Assembly: GCF_958295425.1 (NCBI RefSeq)
Contig: NC_081141.1
Location: 21,812,884-21,876,883, forward strand
DNA: 64,000 nt
Reading direction: 5' to 3'
Source: Solea solea
Lineage: Eukaryota > Chordata > Actinopteri > Pleuronectiformes > Soleidae
The notes under the pieces are model-generated. The model was not told where the DNA came from. It saw only the letters and a list, made by a program, of their open reading frames with translations, and ran no database searches. Of the stretch, positions 36,201 through 46,756 are shown in pieces; positions within the stretch are counted from its first letter, which is position 1; each line of letters begins with the position of its first letter. A program made the position numbers and the translations under genes.

Positions 36201-39200
36201 ACTCTACTATAACTATAAAAGATGACAAGTATCTATTGCATACCACGTGTGCTCAAAGGAAATTAAGAACAGGGCTACTATTGAGTTGTGCTGGACTTAC
36301 TTTGCTGTGGTCAGCAGCACAAACAGACTGACCAGGCTGTTCTCCAGAGTGTTGAAGTACTGTGAGAGAGAGGAGATGGTTTGAGTCAGGAAACGCAACC
36401 ACAACAGAGACTAGAACTGACAAAAGAGAAGAATCACACAGAGTCCAGCACACTAATGTCAGAGCAGATAAGAGCGTCGACGTACCGGGTCAGCCGTGTT
36501 TGTAGAGAAGAGGCAGAAACCTGGAAGATAAAAGAGGCAAATCAAACAAACTGAGTAACAGGAAAAAACAACCGAGCCCCCACTGAACTACAGAACTACA
36601 AAAACTACAGCTGCAAATAATGATTATTTTTATAATCGATTCATCTGTTGATTATTTTCTCAATTGATCGATTAGTTGCTCGAAACTAAATAATTCAGTT
36701 TTAATCATTTCTTTGTCATACGGCGCAAAGACACCAGAAGAAAACTCACATTTAAGAAGCTGACAAATCTGACAGTTGTTAAGCATTCAATTTATTACCC
36801 ATAAATAATCGATTCAGCGTCGTAGCCCTAATTTAAAAACCTAATGTGCATTAAAAACAATGCACATTTAATCCCAACATATTCTTACCCAGGATAGCAA
36901 ATATAACCATGAAGAAAAGCAGCAGCAGGAGGATGTCAATGAAAGGAGGGAGGGACTGGAAGATCTGACGCAAATTTCTACGTTGACAGAAAAAGAAACA
37001 TCGTCAGTGAAGAATGCATTTAACAGTTAAATCACAGGTAATGTAATGTACTTTATTTCTAAAGCCCTTTACAACAACCAAAGTGCTTTACAAAATAAAA
37101 GCATGACAGACACAGCATGGTGTGTTCAAGTAACATGATCCAAGAGTCATTGCGGGCTGTTCATTTCTGCTTTAAAAGGAGAAGAACATTTGTTACAGTG
37201 TCTTTGAAATAACTTGGAATTGCACAAATGTGTTATGTGTAACAGCTTCATGGTTTAAAAGGGTGAAAATGACTGTATTGGACTGGTATCGGTAAAACCT
37301 CAAGATGGTGAAATCGGTATTGGACACAAAAGTGGTATTGTGCCATCTCTAGTCTTTTTGAGTTGAGCTCATGGTAAAACAGACAAACGTTGTAGAAAAC
37401 ATAACCATCTTGTTGAAGGCGAAAAGGCAAAGGAGGTAAAAAATAAAGCCAAATAATTCATTAAGCATACAAATCCAAATTGTTGAAGCAGCAGAAGTTT
37501 TAATTAAGTTGCCAAGACTTTGACCTGACAATGTTCATTTGTGTATGTGTTTTCACTAGGGCTGATTAACATATGAATAAAAAATAAACATCATGACAAG
37601 ACACAAGAAATCATGTTAGGTTCTTGAATGTCATATTGTGATAAAGGCTGTTGCAGGCATTTAGTCAAATATGTTATTAACTTAAATATTGATGGACAAT
37701 AAAAGAAATGAATTACCAAATCTTCAGTTTAATTTAATTCTGATTATATTTGTACCAGCACAATATGACCATATGTATATGCAATATTTTATGGTCTCTT
37801 AAAAAGTCCTTTATTAAACATCAACTACCCAAAGAAATTCATCACATTCATCAGCTGAAATTAGGGCTGTAACTGACAATTATATTCTCGATAAATCGAG
37901 CACTTGTTTTGTCCATAAAATGTCAGAAAATATTAAAAAATGTTCCTCACTGAGGAGATTTTCCTGATATTTTATGGACCAAACAAATACTCGATGAATC
38001 AAGAAAATAATCCACAGATTATAATCGTTAGTTGCTGCCCTAATCTAAAGTCCATATCGTATCATGACGTACCTGCGCACAGCACCACAGTATCTACAGT
38101 CCACCAGGAAGATGGGCCTCAGAGCTCTGGTCACTCGCATGTGAGACGTTTGTCTGATCAGAACCACTATGGCCTCCACAAACTGTAGCAGCAACACGCA
38201 CGTCTGCACCAGGAGAACAACATGAGATCATGAACACTACACAGTGACAGAGGCTACACAACCACAGAGCATCCATCTTGTAAACGTTACCTTCACCATG
38301 GTCCTCTTGTGTCGTATGAAAGTGTGGAAGCCTAACCAGCGGAGTTTCATGCATAACTCAAACGCCACCATCACCAAAGCCAGCAGCTCCAGAGTGGCAT
38401 GAACCTGCATGGAAATATCAACCACAGTTGAACAAAATGCTGCAGAAAACAAATAAATAAGGTCTACTATGAACAATGAAAACCAGGCTTTCCTGCTCAA
38501 CCACAGCTGAGAGCCAGTGAGAAAAGGTTTTAAGGCTGCAACTCCAGATTGTTTTTATAGAATGACTATTTCTCGATTAACCGACTATTTGTCTGAATCT
38601 GAATCGATATGACGTGACAAATCTCCTGTGTTCACTCACATAGACGTCCAGGCGCAGTGAGGGCACAGCGGGGGCTTCGCACAGTGACAGCATCATCAGC
38701 AGCAAGCCTGTGAGAAGCTCCATCATGTAGAACAAGTGGTTGTGAGCAAAGAGGTATGCTGCCAGGGCCTTCGGGTTTCGAGGGTGGGTGAAGAACTTAT
38801 CATTGTTCTCTCCTTCCTGTGTGTGAAAAATTCAGTGAATTTAGGTGAAATGATTTCCATTTGGCAGAAAAACTTAATCAAATAATTAGACATTTATGTA
38901 TTTATTTTGCGTGTACCATCACCTGAACCGTATGAATTGTTGTTTTCATGAACCCAGAATTATCCCTTTATATTTACGTCAGTAAATTCTACATTAGATT
39001 ATTTTCTTGATTCATTGCTTGGTTTTCAAATATCTTGTTTTGTCCACAAACCAAAATGATTCAGTCTTACAGATTTCTTTCTTTTAAAGAGCAACGAAAC
39101 CAGAAAATATTCACATAATAAAATGAAAAACACATGTAAGCCACATGTCTCCAGCCACCAGCTGACATTTTATTGTGTACTGTGTTTTTATTTTCAAAAT

Positions 39201-42200
39201 AAAGTGTGTTTTAGCAAGTCATCCAGGAAAAAACATGTCCAGGAAACATTTGTGAGTGCTCTGATCTATGGACATGTTATCTATGCACACTGAGAACTGA
39301 TGAGGCCGCTTGAATGAGAGGTGAAACAACTTCCACAAAACTTCTACTTCACATCTACCCTCTTAATGTTCTAGCATTTCATAAAACTGTGGCTCATAAG
39401 ACACAGAGATGGTTTTATAAAAAAACAAATGGTTATCCAGGACATTTTATCATTTGTGTTTCCCTATATGTACATTACACTTCCACAAATACTATAAAAA
39501 GATTTATGACTTCCCGCAGGTGTTCATGATAGAAATATTGCCCACTGAAAGAGCAAAGGGTTTAATCATCTACAAGTCGCAGCACGAGTGCAATAAAACC
39601 ATCATATGACCACATCCCCTCAGCTGGAGTTGCTCTAGTCTGTACCTGTAGATAAATGGCTGCCTCTTGGTAGTTCATCTCCCAGCTTTGCCGTAATGAC
39701 ACATTCTGGGCTCTGTAGTTTTGTGGCCCTGGAGTGGAGATCACAGCATTGTTCACTATGTCATAGTTGCCTCCACCTCCATCTGGAAGAAAACACAGAC
39801 AGGTCAGTGTTTTTAAACAGCTCTTAATTCAGCAGGAAAGCACAACAAACTTTTTCATTCAATGTTAATCTGTGTATATTTGTTGTACAGGAAAGCATGC
39901 ACAGTATCATTTTAATATTTGGCTCAGAAACACAGAGGAAAAAGAGAGGAGTGCGTTCGTACCAATGGAGTTGAGCTCTAATTGTAAAGCGTAGGAGGAA
40001 AAGACTACAGGACTCTCATTATGAATATGATCGTCATGGTACCCAGCTGTCTCACTGCATACACACTCCATTGATCAGCTCAGAGTGTATGTGTGCTCTG
40101 CTCCGAGTATATTAAGGTCCCTCAAGTTTGACCAACAAGTTTATGTGTGTGAGCGTGTCTTGGTCATTCACAGTGTGCTGGTCTTGTTCCAGCGTCCACG
40201 CACATCTGGAGATGCAGATGGTCAAACATTCCATTCAGGCCTGATGCAAACTCCAGACACACAGTGAACTCCAGATGCGCGTTGTCCACACAGATCCACA
40301 AATGTCCGGGCAAAGATGGAGGACCACTCCACAATTACAGACAGTGCTTACGGCGCTTGACAAGTGGTTGCTTCGTTGCTTCTTTTGAAGAAAGCGTCTC
40401 TTCCAGTCACGTTAATAAGAGATGCTATAGAGGCCAGCAACAGCACAATGTGTCTTGAACACTTGAACATTGAAATTACTCTCCAGCCTCCTGCAGCAGA
40501 GTGTGAACTTTGAACCAAGAGGCAGATAAATGAACCACAGGAGGAATCAATACAGTGCTGCAATATGAAGCATGAACAACTGAGAGCATCTATCTATCCA
40601 ATAACAGTGTGACAACAGCATGCCATTGTACAGATATACAAAAAGTCATTCCATGTGTCTCTCTACAGCTGCATGTTACAGTCCTATACGAGCCTCTCCG
40701 GGTGATCTTCCTTTCGTCACGCTGTTCATCACATGTTTCTGTTCCAGTCACACGTCCTTGGAATAAAACTTAGCAGAGACAATATGAGACTCAAAAATGC
40801 AGTCGCAGGCACTTCCTGTCCGGCATGATGGCAGCAGATAGAGCTGAGGTGTGAAGATTAAATTCCAGTCCGACTGTCATCCTCACAGGAGTTTACCCGG
40901 TGCCTTCCGTGAGCCACTCCAAACCCTCACTTGTGAAGAAACAATGACACGTTTGGAGCTCCCGCTCAATGACATGTTGAGGTCAGGCTCGTAGAAACAC
41001 CAACAGAATGAGCAGGGAAAAACATAAAATGTACTTTTGTGGTGATCTGCAGGATCCACCCCGCCACCATCAAAACAAAAACAATGTTTTCTATCCAAAG
41101 AATGTGTCACTGATGGGATACAATGCAGCCTTCTTTCTCAGTGTCCAAGTTCAAACTCTCTACAGAAAACTCCAACAGCAATCAATTAGAGTTCTGTGAT
41201 AGTTCCCCTCCTTGTCCACCACTCCTAGATATCCTGAGGGAAAACCTCCTCTGTGCTTCCTGTTCACTTCCAAAGCCAGAGAAAATGAGAAGGCTCACAC
41301 ACAGAGACACAGTCACACACAGGCTACAAACACACATACACACACACGCTGCCTATGAGCAACAGGGAGGGGCTGAGGGGTGCATGTCCGCTGAGGCAGC
41401 AGTTTCTCAGGTGGGTCATTTTGTAGCTTATGTGTGAGGAACACAAAGGCAACAGGGTAACCATGTGAAGCAGACGCATGGATACCCATACATACACACA
41501 CATGTGATCACAGTAAAGCTAAAGCGGTGTGGCCTGGACGACGTGCAGCTGTTTGTCGACATGAAACTGCACCAATGCAAACCCGGTAAGTAGATGATGA
41601 GCACTGACCTCATGTCACAACATATACTGCTATGATACACACCTGCTGATATATACAAACGTTGTCTTGTTTAAAAAAATAAACTATACACAATGCTTTA
41701 AATATATTAATGTAAAACTCTTAATTGGCTTTAAAGTTATTAAAGATCCAGTGTGTAACATTTAGGTGGGTTTATAGACAGCATTTCTATAAACCACCCA
41801 AAAGTGTGTTTGTTAAAATACTTTTTTTTTTTTATTTAAATAAAAAAATGTTTTTATTAAAATAAAAAAATTTTTTTTAATATTTTTTAATTTGTAGCCT
41901 TAGAGTAAGCTTTTAATGTGAACTTTAAGCAAGGGCCTTGCTTTATGGAGGTCGTAGTTCCCTGACATGCTTGGGTGACGGAGAGGTGAGTGGATCTGCA
42001 ATCTGCTAGTGAGTGTACTTTTTTCTGCTTTGAAAGCCCAGTCTGAAATATTTAGAATGATTTACTGGCAGACATATAATGCACTATCCTTAGGTATGTT
42101 TTGTATTCATGTATAATCATTTAAATCAGCCATTTATATGTATTTCAGTGTAGAGATGGCACGATACCACTTTTTCGTGTCCAATAGTAATAACAATATC

Positions 42201-43162
42201 ACAAACTCGAGTACCTACTGTTAACAAAATCAGCCGATACAGTCATTTTATACCTTTTAAACTATGAACACATTTGTGCTGAGTCATTTCAAACTATTTC
42301 AAAGACATAATTCTCCTGTACTGAATTGTAGATCAATTAAAAAGACTTAAAAATCCTGAAAACATGCATTCATCTCCAACATTTAGCAAGGAAATGTCTA
42401 AAATCCCAATATTTAACAGAGAGACAGCACTGCCGAAAACTGTTCGTGAGCTGAATCACAACCCATTAAGCCCTATTTCAGCTCAGTGACTGTGTCAGGC
42501 GGAGTCTGTGTTCGGTCATGCAGGAAGTACTGAACTAATATTTTCAATGAACTGACTCTAATGATTCAGTTACACCGAAAACAACTGCTTTGCTCGTCAC
42601 TAGTTTGTGTGTTTGTGTTGCATTTAAAACGACATCTCAGTAGTTTCCTGCAGCCGTGCTACAACGATCCCGCCAACGTTGAATTGGTACTTTATGGAAA
42701 ATGATGTGCGTGAGTCGAGTAGTGCTAGAACTGTTAAAGTGGAAAAGCGCCAATATAGTTTGTCCATTGTGGGCTACTGTACTGTTAAAACATGGTGGCC
42801 CAACATGGCAGCCCCCCATATATGACCTGGCTCTTGATGTTAATATAAAAAGGTACATTCTGGGGTAATGAAAAACAACAATGCATACAATCAGGTGTTT
42901 GTACTCTTTAAAATGTATTTTATCTTCAGTTTTTGCCAAATGAGAAATAATTCTACCAACAATTTACACACTGGACCGTTAATAATATATTGAACAGCAG
43001 CAGCAACATCTCCACAACCACAGTTGAAGTATAATAAAACTAAGGACATGACATTTCAAAGTAAAACTCACTCTCGTCTCCTCTCTCTGTGTCCTCGGTG
43101 AGCAGGTCGCTGTTTGCTTCGTCCCAGGTCAAGATGAGAGGAACGTCGTCGTCAGAATCCAT
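30270..43162 (-). CDS. tpcn1: tpcn1, two-pore segment channel 1, complete (26 coding exons, 826 aa)
   Basis: An endolysosomal cation channel with two 6-helix repeats, gated by PI(3,5)P2 and linked to NAADP signalling. Coding exons, 5' to 3': 43162-43072, 39782-39646, 38816-38640, 38404-38291, 38203-38073, 36977-36889, 36520-36486, 36359-36301, 35783-35684, 35565-35449, 34817-34693, 34598-34550, 34467-34404, 34315-34271, 34172-34116, 34012-33959, 33134-33062, 32927-32820, 32733-32572, 32487-32372, 31448-31402, 31321-31253, 31162-31066, 30820-30681, 30582-30502, 30413-30270. All have AG/GT borders and join in frame, 2,481 nt including stop. The N-terminus [11 protein letters not shown] has an acidic/dileucine-like motif. 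Filter I is LLTTANFPDVMMP (about residues 273-285), filter II is TVVNNWY with VNN at 643-645, and second-repeat S4 is [16 protein letters not shown] with Arg536 and Arg542. Luminal loop NTS, NVT and NNT sites are candidate glycosylation sites. Length is close to human (816). It is head-to-head with iqcd. No broken exon was seen. Confidence 0.96.
31449..32371. other. tpcn1 intron with AT-rich sequence and MITE remnant
   Basis: This 0.9-kb intron contains a degraded copy of the ATCGATT-type MITE at about 31,825-31,947 (ACATTTTCTGACATTATAAG, AATAATCAACAGATT, then GCTGTGGCCCT). It is followed by a TAATTAATTA-rich tract at 31,949-31,997. Nothing else is recognised. Confidence 0.5.
33140..33358 (-). 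mobile_element. Partial ATCGATT-type MITE in tpcn1 intron
   Basis: It contains the family's internal phrases TTTGGTTTGTGGACAAAACA and GACCAAACAAGTAATCAAG. It ends in AATAATCAACAGATTAACC and GTGAGTTGCAGCC, the terminal sequence of the element in reverse orientation. The other end is decayed. The remainder of this intron, to 33,958, shows no feature I recognise. Confidence 0.6.
35095..35345 (-). pseudogene. Tc1/mariner-like transposase relic
   Basis: Read on the minus strand, this intronic stretch keeps the C-terminal phrases of Tc1-like transposases. EFGVEELD is followed, after a small deletion that removes the usual WPAQSP, by [16 protein letters not shown] and then ARSSRP. The DLNxIEHxWDE segment is the diagnostic end of the DDE domain. 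Stops and frameshifts are present, and upstream only a trace of the SIKTW phrase remains. It is a dead fragment with no terminal repeats seen, unrelated to tpcn1 in which it sits. Confidence 0.75.
35784..36300. other. tpcn1 intron, nothing recognised
   Basis: Unique-looking intronic sequence. I find no repeat, exon or RNA gene in it. Confidence 0.4.
36605..36831 (+). mobile_element. ATCGATT-type palindromic MITE, near-complete
   Basis: It starts ACAGCTGCAAATAATGATTA and ends AATCGATTCAGCGTCGTAGC followed by CCTA, the inverted-repeat ends typical of this abundant fish element. It contains ATAATCGATTCATCTGTTGA and a central ACATTTAAGAAGCTGACAAA phrase shared with the copy at 44,216. The type is non-autonomous and probably hAT-like; the superfamily is inferred. 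It lies in a tpcn1 intron. Confidence 0.7.
37048..37112. repeat. Short fish repeat fragment (TTTATTTCTAAAGC)
   Basis: The text CTTTATTTCTAAAGCCC followed by CAAAGTGCTTTACAAAATAA resembles a dispersed teleost repeat fragment that I know from other fish loci. It is too short to classify. Confidence 0.35.
37197..37352 (-). repeat. GATACC-type dispersed repeat, copy in tpcn1 intron
   Basis: The minus strand reads GAGATGGCACAATACCACTT then TGTCCAATACCGAT, a reverse-oriented relative of the sequence at 42,154-42,300 in intron 1. Both end in the phrase around AACACATTTGTGC. Being dispersed and inverted relative to each other, they look like copies of a small mobile element. Confidence 0.6.
37861..38043. 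mobile_element. ATCGATT-type MITE, short palindromic form
   Basis: It begins TTAGGGCTGTAACTGACAAT and ends ATAATCGTTAGTTGCTGCCC TA, inverted ends of the same family as the elements at 36,605 and 44,216. Internally it is a large imperfect palindrome: TTTGTCCATAAAATGTCAG near the left, and ATATTTTATGGACCAAACAA near the right. A hairpin-like deletion derivative inside a tpcn1 intron. Confidence 0.75.
38531..38606 (+). mobile_element. ATCGATT-type MITE, 5' fragment
   Basis: AAGGCTGCAACTCCAGATTG followed by TTTCTCGATTAACCGACTAT is the left end of the family. The rest is missing. It lies just upstream of the 38,640 exon end of tpcn1. Confidence 0.5.
38993..39133 (+). mobile_element. ATCGATT-type MITE, internal fragment
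   Basis: It contains TTTTCTTGATTCATTGCTTG, ATCTTGTTTTGTCCACAAAC and CCAGAAAATATTCACAT, internal phrases of the family, without either inverted end. Located in tpcn1 intron 2. Confidence 0.5.
41747..42979. mobile_element. Compound TIR element (CCAGTGTGTAA ends) in tpcn1 intron 1
   Basis: The left end is GATCCAGTGTGTAACATTTA and the right end is CAATTTACACACTGGACC, so the termini CCAGTGTGTAA/TTACACACTGG are an 11-bp perfect inverted repeat. Such ends with an internal CATGGTGGCCCAACATGG phrase are common in non-autonomous fish elements. At 1.2 kb it is longer than the usual copies because at least one other repeat, at 42,154-42,300, is nested inside. No transposase is seen. Confidence 0.55.
42154..42300 (+). 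repeat. GATACC-type dispersed repeat, copy nested in intron 1 element
   Basis: GAGATGGCACGATACCACTT followed by TTTCGTGTCCAATAG and CAATATCACAAACTCGAGTA. It matches in reverse orientation the sequence at 37,197-37,352. Confidence 0.6.
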
Positions 43163-44025
43163 GATAGCAGCTCACTTTAGATTGATTTATGTTCAGTAGC
43201 TGGATATCATCAGAAACAAGCTCACAAGCTAAAAAAAAACAAACAAACCCTAAAACCTTAACGATTCGTTCTGCAAACCGCAGTAAAACAGCTGCACATC
43301 TTGTCTGTGCAACAGACGACGCGTTATTAGCCTCTGGTTGTTGGCTAACGAATCGAGTACGCGGGGCTAGCGACAGTAATAGCAAACGGATAGTTGGAAA
43401 CAGAAAGTCTCTGGTGTCACGGGAAGTGGCACATGTTTAAGAGACGTGAAGCAGACAAGGCCTGTGGCTTTCACACTCGGTCCCAGATGACATGTCTGAC
43501 CGCATCAAGCAGTTCTGTCACCGCAGCTAACAAGCTGACACTGTCCGTCACGGCGTCGTCAACGCACACCGGACTATCTTCGACATTTCGTATCATGTGC
43601 GTGTTGTTCTCTCTTTTCATCGACAACCAAATACACCGGTTAAATAACGAGATTAATGTTTCCATACAAATACACACTAGCCAAACGAAAGCAGCAGCAG
43701 GAACACGGGAGTAGTACCGCTATATCAACAAACATTTGCGACAGCAAAACGATTTACTGCAGTGGCTGTTTCCCAAATTTCCAAAATAAAAGTCGCTGAC
43801 AGTGCTGTGAAACCCTTGTTATATACAACTCTCTATTTATGTAATTATTTATTCATTTAATAACGTACTGAAACACTCTAAATATGTATTGGCGGGTGTG
43901 TGTTTTTTTTTCCTGCGTCAATATGTGCACGTGATATAATGTTGACATCCGTATTATGTGGTATCCTGGCAACGGAGTAAAAAAAAGCAAAAACTTCCGC
44001 CTGCGGTTAACAGACGAGGTGACCG
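43163..44025. promoter_or_regulatory. Putative bidirectional promoter, tpcn1 / iqcd
   Basis: tpcn1 (minus) starts coding at 43162, and iqcd (plus) has a likely untranslated first exon ending at the donor GTATGT at 44026. No other gene lies between. Candidate sites: an RFX-type X-box at 43961-43973 (one exact half-site GTTGCC on the minus strand and an imperfect second half), an ETS-like ACTTCCG at 43993-43999, and an E-box CACGTG at 43928-43933. The ETS/X-box end faces iqcd. No TATA box stands out. Head-to-head order matches human IQCD-TPCN1. Promoter function is inferred from arrangement and motifs. Confidence 0.6.
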
Positions 44026-44215
44026 GTATGTAGCTCATACTCTCACTACTTCATATCAAACAATTAATATAATATTAAGCTTAATATGTAACTGTAGAAA
44101 TAATTATGAATAAAAATGTCAACATTTAGGAATTTTAAGATTGAAAGTAACCGAAACGTGTAAACTGCATCTACATCTCACATGCACTGTAATCTCATGT
44201 AATCTTACCTAATAG

Positions 44216-44532
44216 TTAGCTGCAACTAACGACTATTTTATATAATCAATTAATCTGTTGATTATTTCATTGATCGTTAGGTTCCTAAAATGTCAGAAAA
44301 TGTCGAAAAATGTTGATCAGTGTTTCCCAAACCTGGAAATGAGGATGTTCTCAAATGTTCAAAGTCTGTGTTATATGGAGCAAAGAAACCAATACATATT
44401 CACGTTTAAGAAGCTGAAAAATCAGAAAGATTGTTTTAATTATTTAAAAAAACACTATCAAAATCGTAGATCAATTCAGACCCAATTCATAATAAAAGTA
44501 AAAGTAATTAAAAGTAATCGTTGCAGCCCTAG
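44216..44532 (+). mobile_element. ATCGATT-type MITE, near full length, in iqcd 5' intron
   Basis: It begins TTAGCTGCAACTAACGACTA and ends TAAAAGTAATCGTTGCAGCC CTA, with inverted ends. Internal phrases are CCTAAAATGTCAGAAAATG, GTTGATCAGTGTTTCCCAAA and ACGTTTAAGAAGCTGAAAAA. At about 317 bp it is the most complete of the family in the window. Its open frame on the plus strand is not coding. Confidence 0.8.
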
Positions 44533-44931
44533 ACAGAATTATGTTATTTCTAATATTGTATTCCTCATTCTATGTACATCTGTGATGTATGCTCTTATGT
44601 GTCATTCTAATATTTTATTCCTATTCTTTGTATTTCTGTGCAGTAGCTATATTCATTTTTTTTTCCTTAATGGCTGCTAAGACCCCATTCTTTTTCTACT
44701 CTGTTTCTCATTTGTTTTATCGTATTTTACTTGTTTGTTTTTGTGCACTTTAAAGGGAAGCGCTCTAAATTGTGTTGTTTCATGTATCCAATGACAATAA
44801 AGGTATCTTAATACATCCATGACCTGACATGGCGTTTCCAAATAAAATTCAGTTTGAAACTGTATGTTTTACATTTTACTTATTTATTTACTCTTGTCCT
44901 ACCTTGCAGTACCTGTACAGTACCCTACAGT

Positions 44932-46422
44932 ATGTCTACAAAGGGGGCAATAGTTGTGCCAACAACAAAGGCAAAGGTCCAGCTTGTGGCTGTTTTAAAG
45001 AACAATGACCGACCACAGAAAATGCTGCTCTCTGTTGAGGCTCAGCGGATCTCACGCATATTGGAAAACTGCATCAGTCAAATAGAGATTGTGGCAACAC
45101 TGCCTGCTCTGCTGCATTTAAACAGTGCCTCAAGAGTCGTGGATGAAGAAATTATAAGGGAAATTAAAAAGCATCAACTATTATATGAAAGACTGAGAAA
45201 GACACTGGAGGATCTCAAGCAGGAATCAGAGGGAGAAGATGATGAGGGGAGGAGGAGGTGGAGAGCAAAGGCTCAGCTTGAAGTGGACATCAAGAACTCA
45301 GTCAGGGATCTGCTCCGGCTTTTCCGCTCCCATCCAGATGCCATTTTTCATTTGAGGGCAGAGGAAGGAATGGAAGTAGGAGAGAGTGAGTGCAAGCTAA
45401 TTAAAGGGCTTAAGAGGTTTCACAGCCATATAGTAGACAAACTGCTGACAAGTCTGGATGAGGAGTCGCAGCTGGTCCTCCACAAGTCTGCGTCTTCGTC
45501 CCCCGCCTATGATCTGAAGAACTTGGCTTCTCTGGAAGAAGAAGTAGCTACAGCTAAGAAACAAATAGATGCAAAGGTGAGATACAAAAGAGGACGTTGC
45601 AAATTAATATAGTCAACTGTCCTTCTCCGTCTCACCTTTCTTTTTTTCTTCACAGATTGCTCAGAAAAACATTGAAATCAAAAATGTGCAGGAAGTATCT
45701 TTTACATCACTACTCACAGACAAGAAGAGTCAGCCACAATTCAACATATCTATGAGGCAGGCCAGTATGCAACAGGAAATTGATCAACTGAAGATTCGGC
45801 TCAGCAATTTGATCCTTGAGAACAAGCAGGCAGAGAGGATACTCCAAGAGGTACATTTAGTTTATCTAACAATAGTTAGAGTTAGAGTTTTATATTGTAA
45901 ACACCAATAGTGACTTTTTGTATTTTTTCTTCCATGGCAGGAAAATGAAAAAGTAGAGACAGAAATTGAATACTTGCTTCAAAAATTTGACAGTGAAGTG
46001 GAAGAAATCCAGGTACAAAGAATATGACGTGTTCAATTTTCTCAGATGGAGTTTGATCTGATTTGGTTCAGACTTTTTCAGGATGTCTTGATAATGTATA
46101 TATAATTGTGACCCTCTCTTTTTGCCACTATCGCCTCTCTCAGGCCGACCTGGAGTTGAATGAAATTGATCACGAAAGGGAAGAGGATGAGTTGAGGATG
46201 CTGGAGAAACCATTTTCTGTCTTGGAGGAGGAGTGCAACCAGATTCAGGAGAAGCGTCGACAGGCAGAGGAGCAGAGACAGCTGGAGATGGAGGAGCTGC
46301 AGTTGAAGACCAAAGCTGCTATTTTGGCCCAAGCGTGGTGGAGAGGCTACAGTACTCGCAAGGCCTTAAAGAACAAGGGCAAAAACAAGAAGGCCAAAAA
46401 AGGAAAAGGCAAGAAGAAATAA
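44932..46422 (+). CDS. iqcd: iqcd / drc10, IQ motif containing D, complete (396 aa)
   Basis: Subunit of the nexin-dynein regulatory complex of motile cilia and sperm flagella. Coding exons 44932-45576, 45656-45850, 45941-46012 and 46144-46422 all have AG/GT borders and phase 0 joins. The start ATG (MSTKGAIVVP) follows acceptor-like CTACAG. An upstream in-frame ATG at 44854 lies in probable intron and was not used. Most of the protein is charged coiled coil (for example LASLEEEVATAKKQIDAK and EEDELRMLEKPFSVLEEECN). An IQ motif AAILAQAWWRGYSTRKAL lies at about residues 362-379, with Gln, Arg-Gly and the final Arg in place for calmodulin-type binding, followed by a lysine-rich tail. Human IQCD is about 449 residues. 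Position next to tpcn1 supports the name. A 5' untranslated exon ending at 44025 is inferred. Confidence 0.88.
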
Positions 46423-46475
46423 ATCACACACAAGATTCATCACCCTGGTGCTTGTCATTTATGTGTTCTTAATTC

Positions 46476-46481
46476 AATAAA
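46476..46481 (+). terminator. iqcd: iqcd poly(A) signal
   Basis: AATAAA lies 53 bp after the TAA stop and is followed by GTCTCTTGTGTTT, a GT-rich downstream element. Confidence 0.75.
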
Positions 46482-46623
46482 GTCTCTTGTGTTTTAAACT
46501 GGTATTCATAGTTTATTTGAGTCACAGAATATCTGTGATGCTGCAGATGACATCAAACTATGAAAAACCAGCAGACACTGAAATATTTGAGATATTTATA
46601 ACCAGTGTCCAACAGCTTGTTTT

Positions 46624-46629
46624 TTTATT
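46624..46629 (-). terminator. cfap73: Possible poly(A) signal of the cfap73 relic
   Basis: AATAAA on the minus strand lies about 130 bp after its TAA stop, converging with the iqcd signal at 46,476. Confidence 0.4.
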
Positions 46630-46756
46630 TTATGATTGTTCATGAGCGACTTTCCATCATTAAGTCTCATTCATATGGACGCACCCGCTGCTATTCCTTT
46701 AATGGCCACAGGGTGGCAGTACAGACTCTTATATCCTAAATAGTCAATTATCTATA

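Larger units (their letters stand above)
39783..43071. other. tpcn1 intron 1, 3.3 kb
   Basis: The largest intron of tpcn1. It contains short CA-rich stretches (about 41,320-41,350 and 41,490-41,505), an AT-only tract at 41,821-41,890 and the compound terminal-repeat element at 41,747-42,979. From 39,800 to 41,740 I see no coding exon or recognisable element. Confidence 0.5.

Noticed and set aside
44258..44680. 140-residue frame upstream of iqcd
   Set aside because: It lies across the ATCGATT-type MITE and AT-rich intron sequence and shows no family resemblance.
44854..44931. Upstream ATG of iqcd adding 26 residues (MKLYVLHFTY...)
   Set aside because: It overlaps a pyrimidine-rich tract and several AG acceptors just before the ATG at 44932, so it is more likely intron. 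The MSTKG start was preferred.
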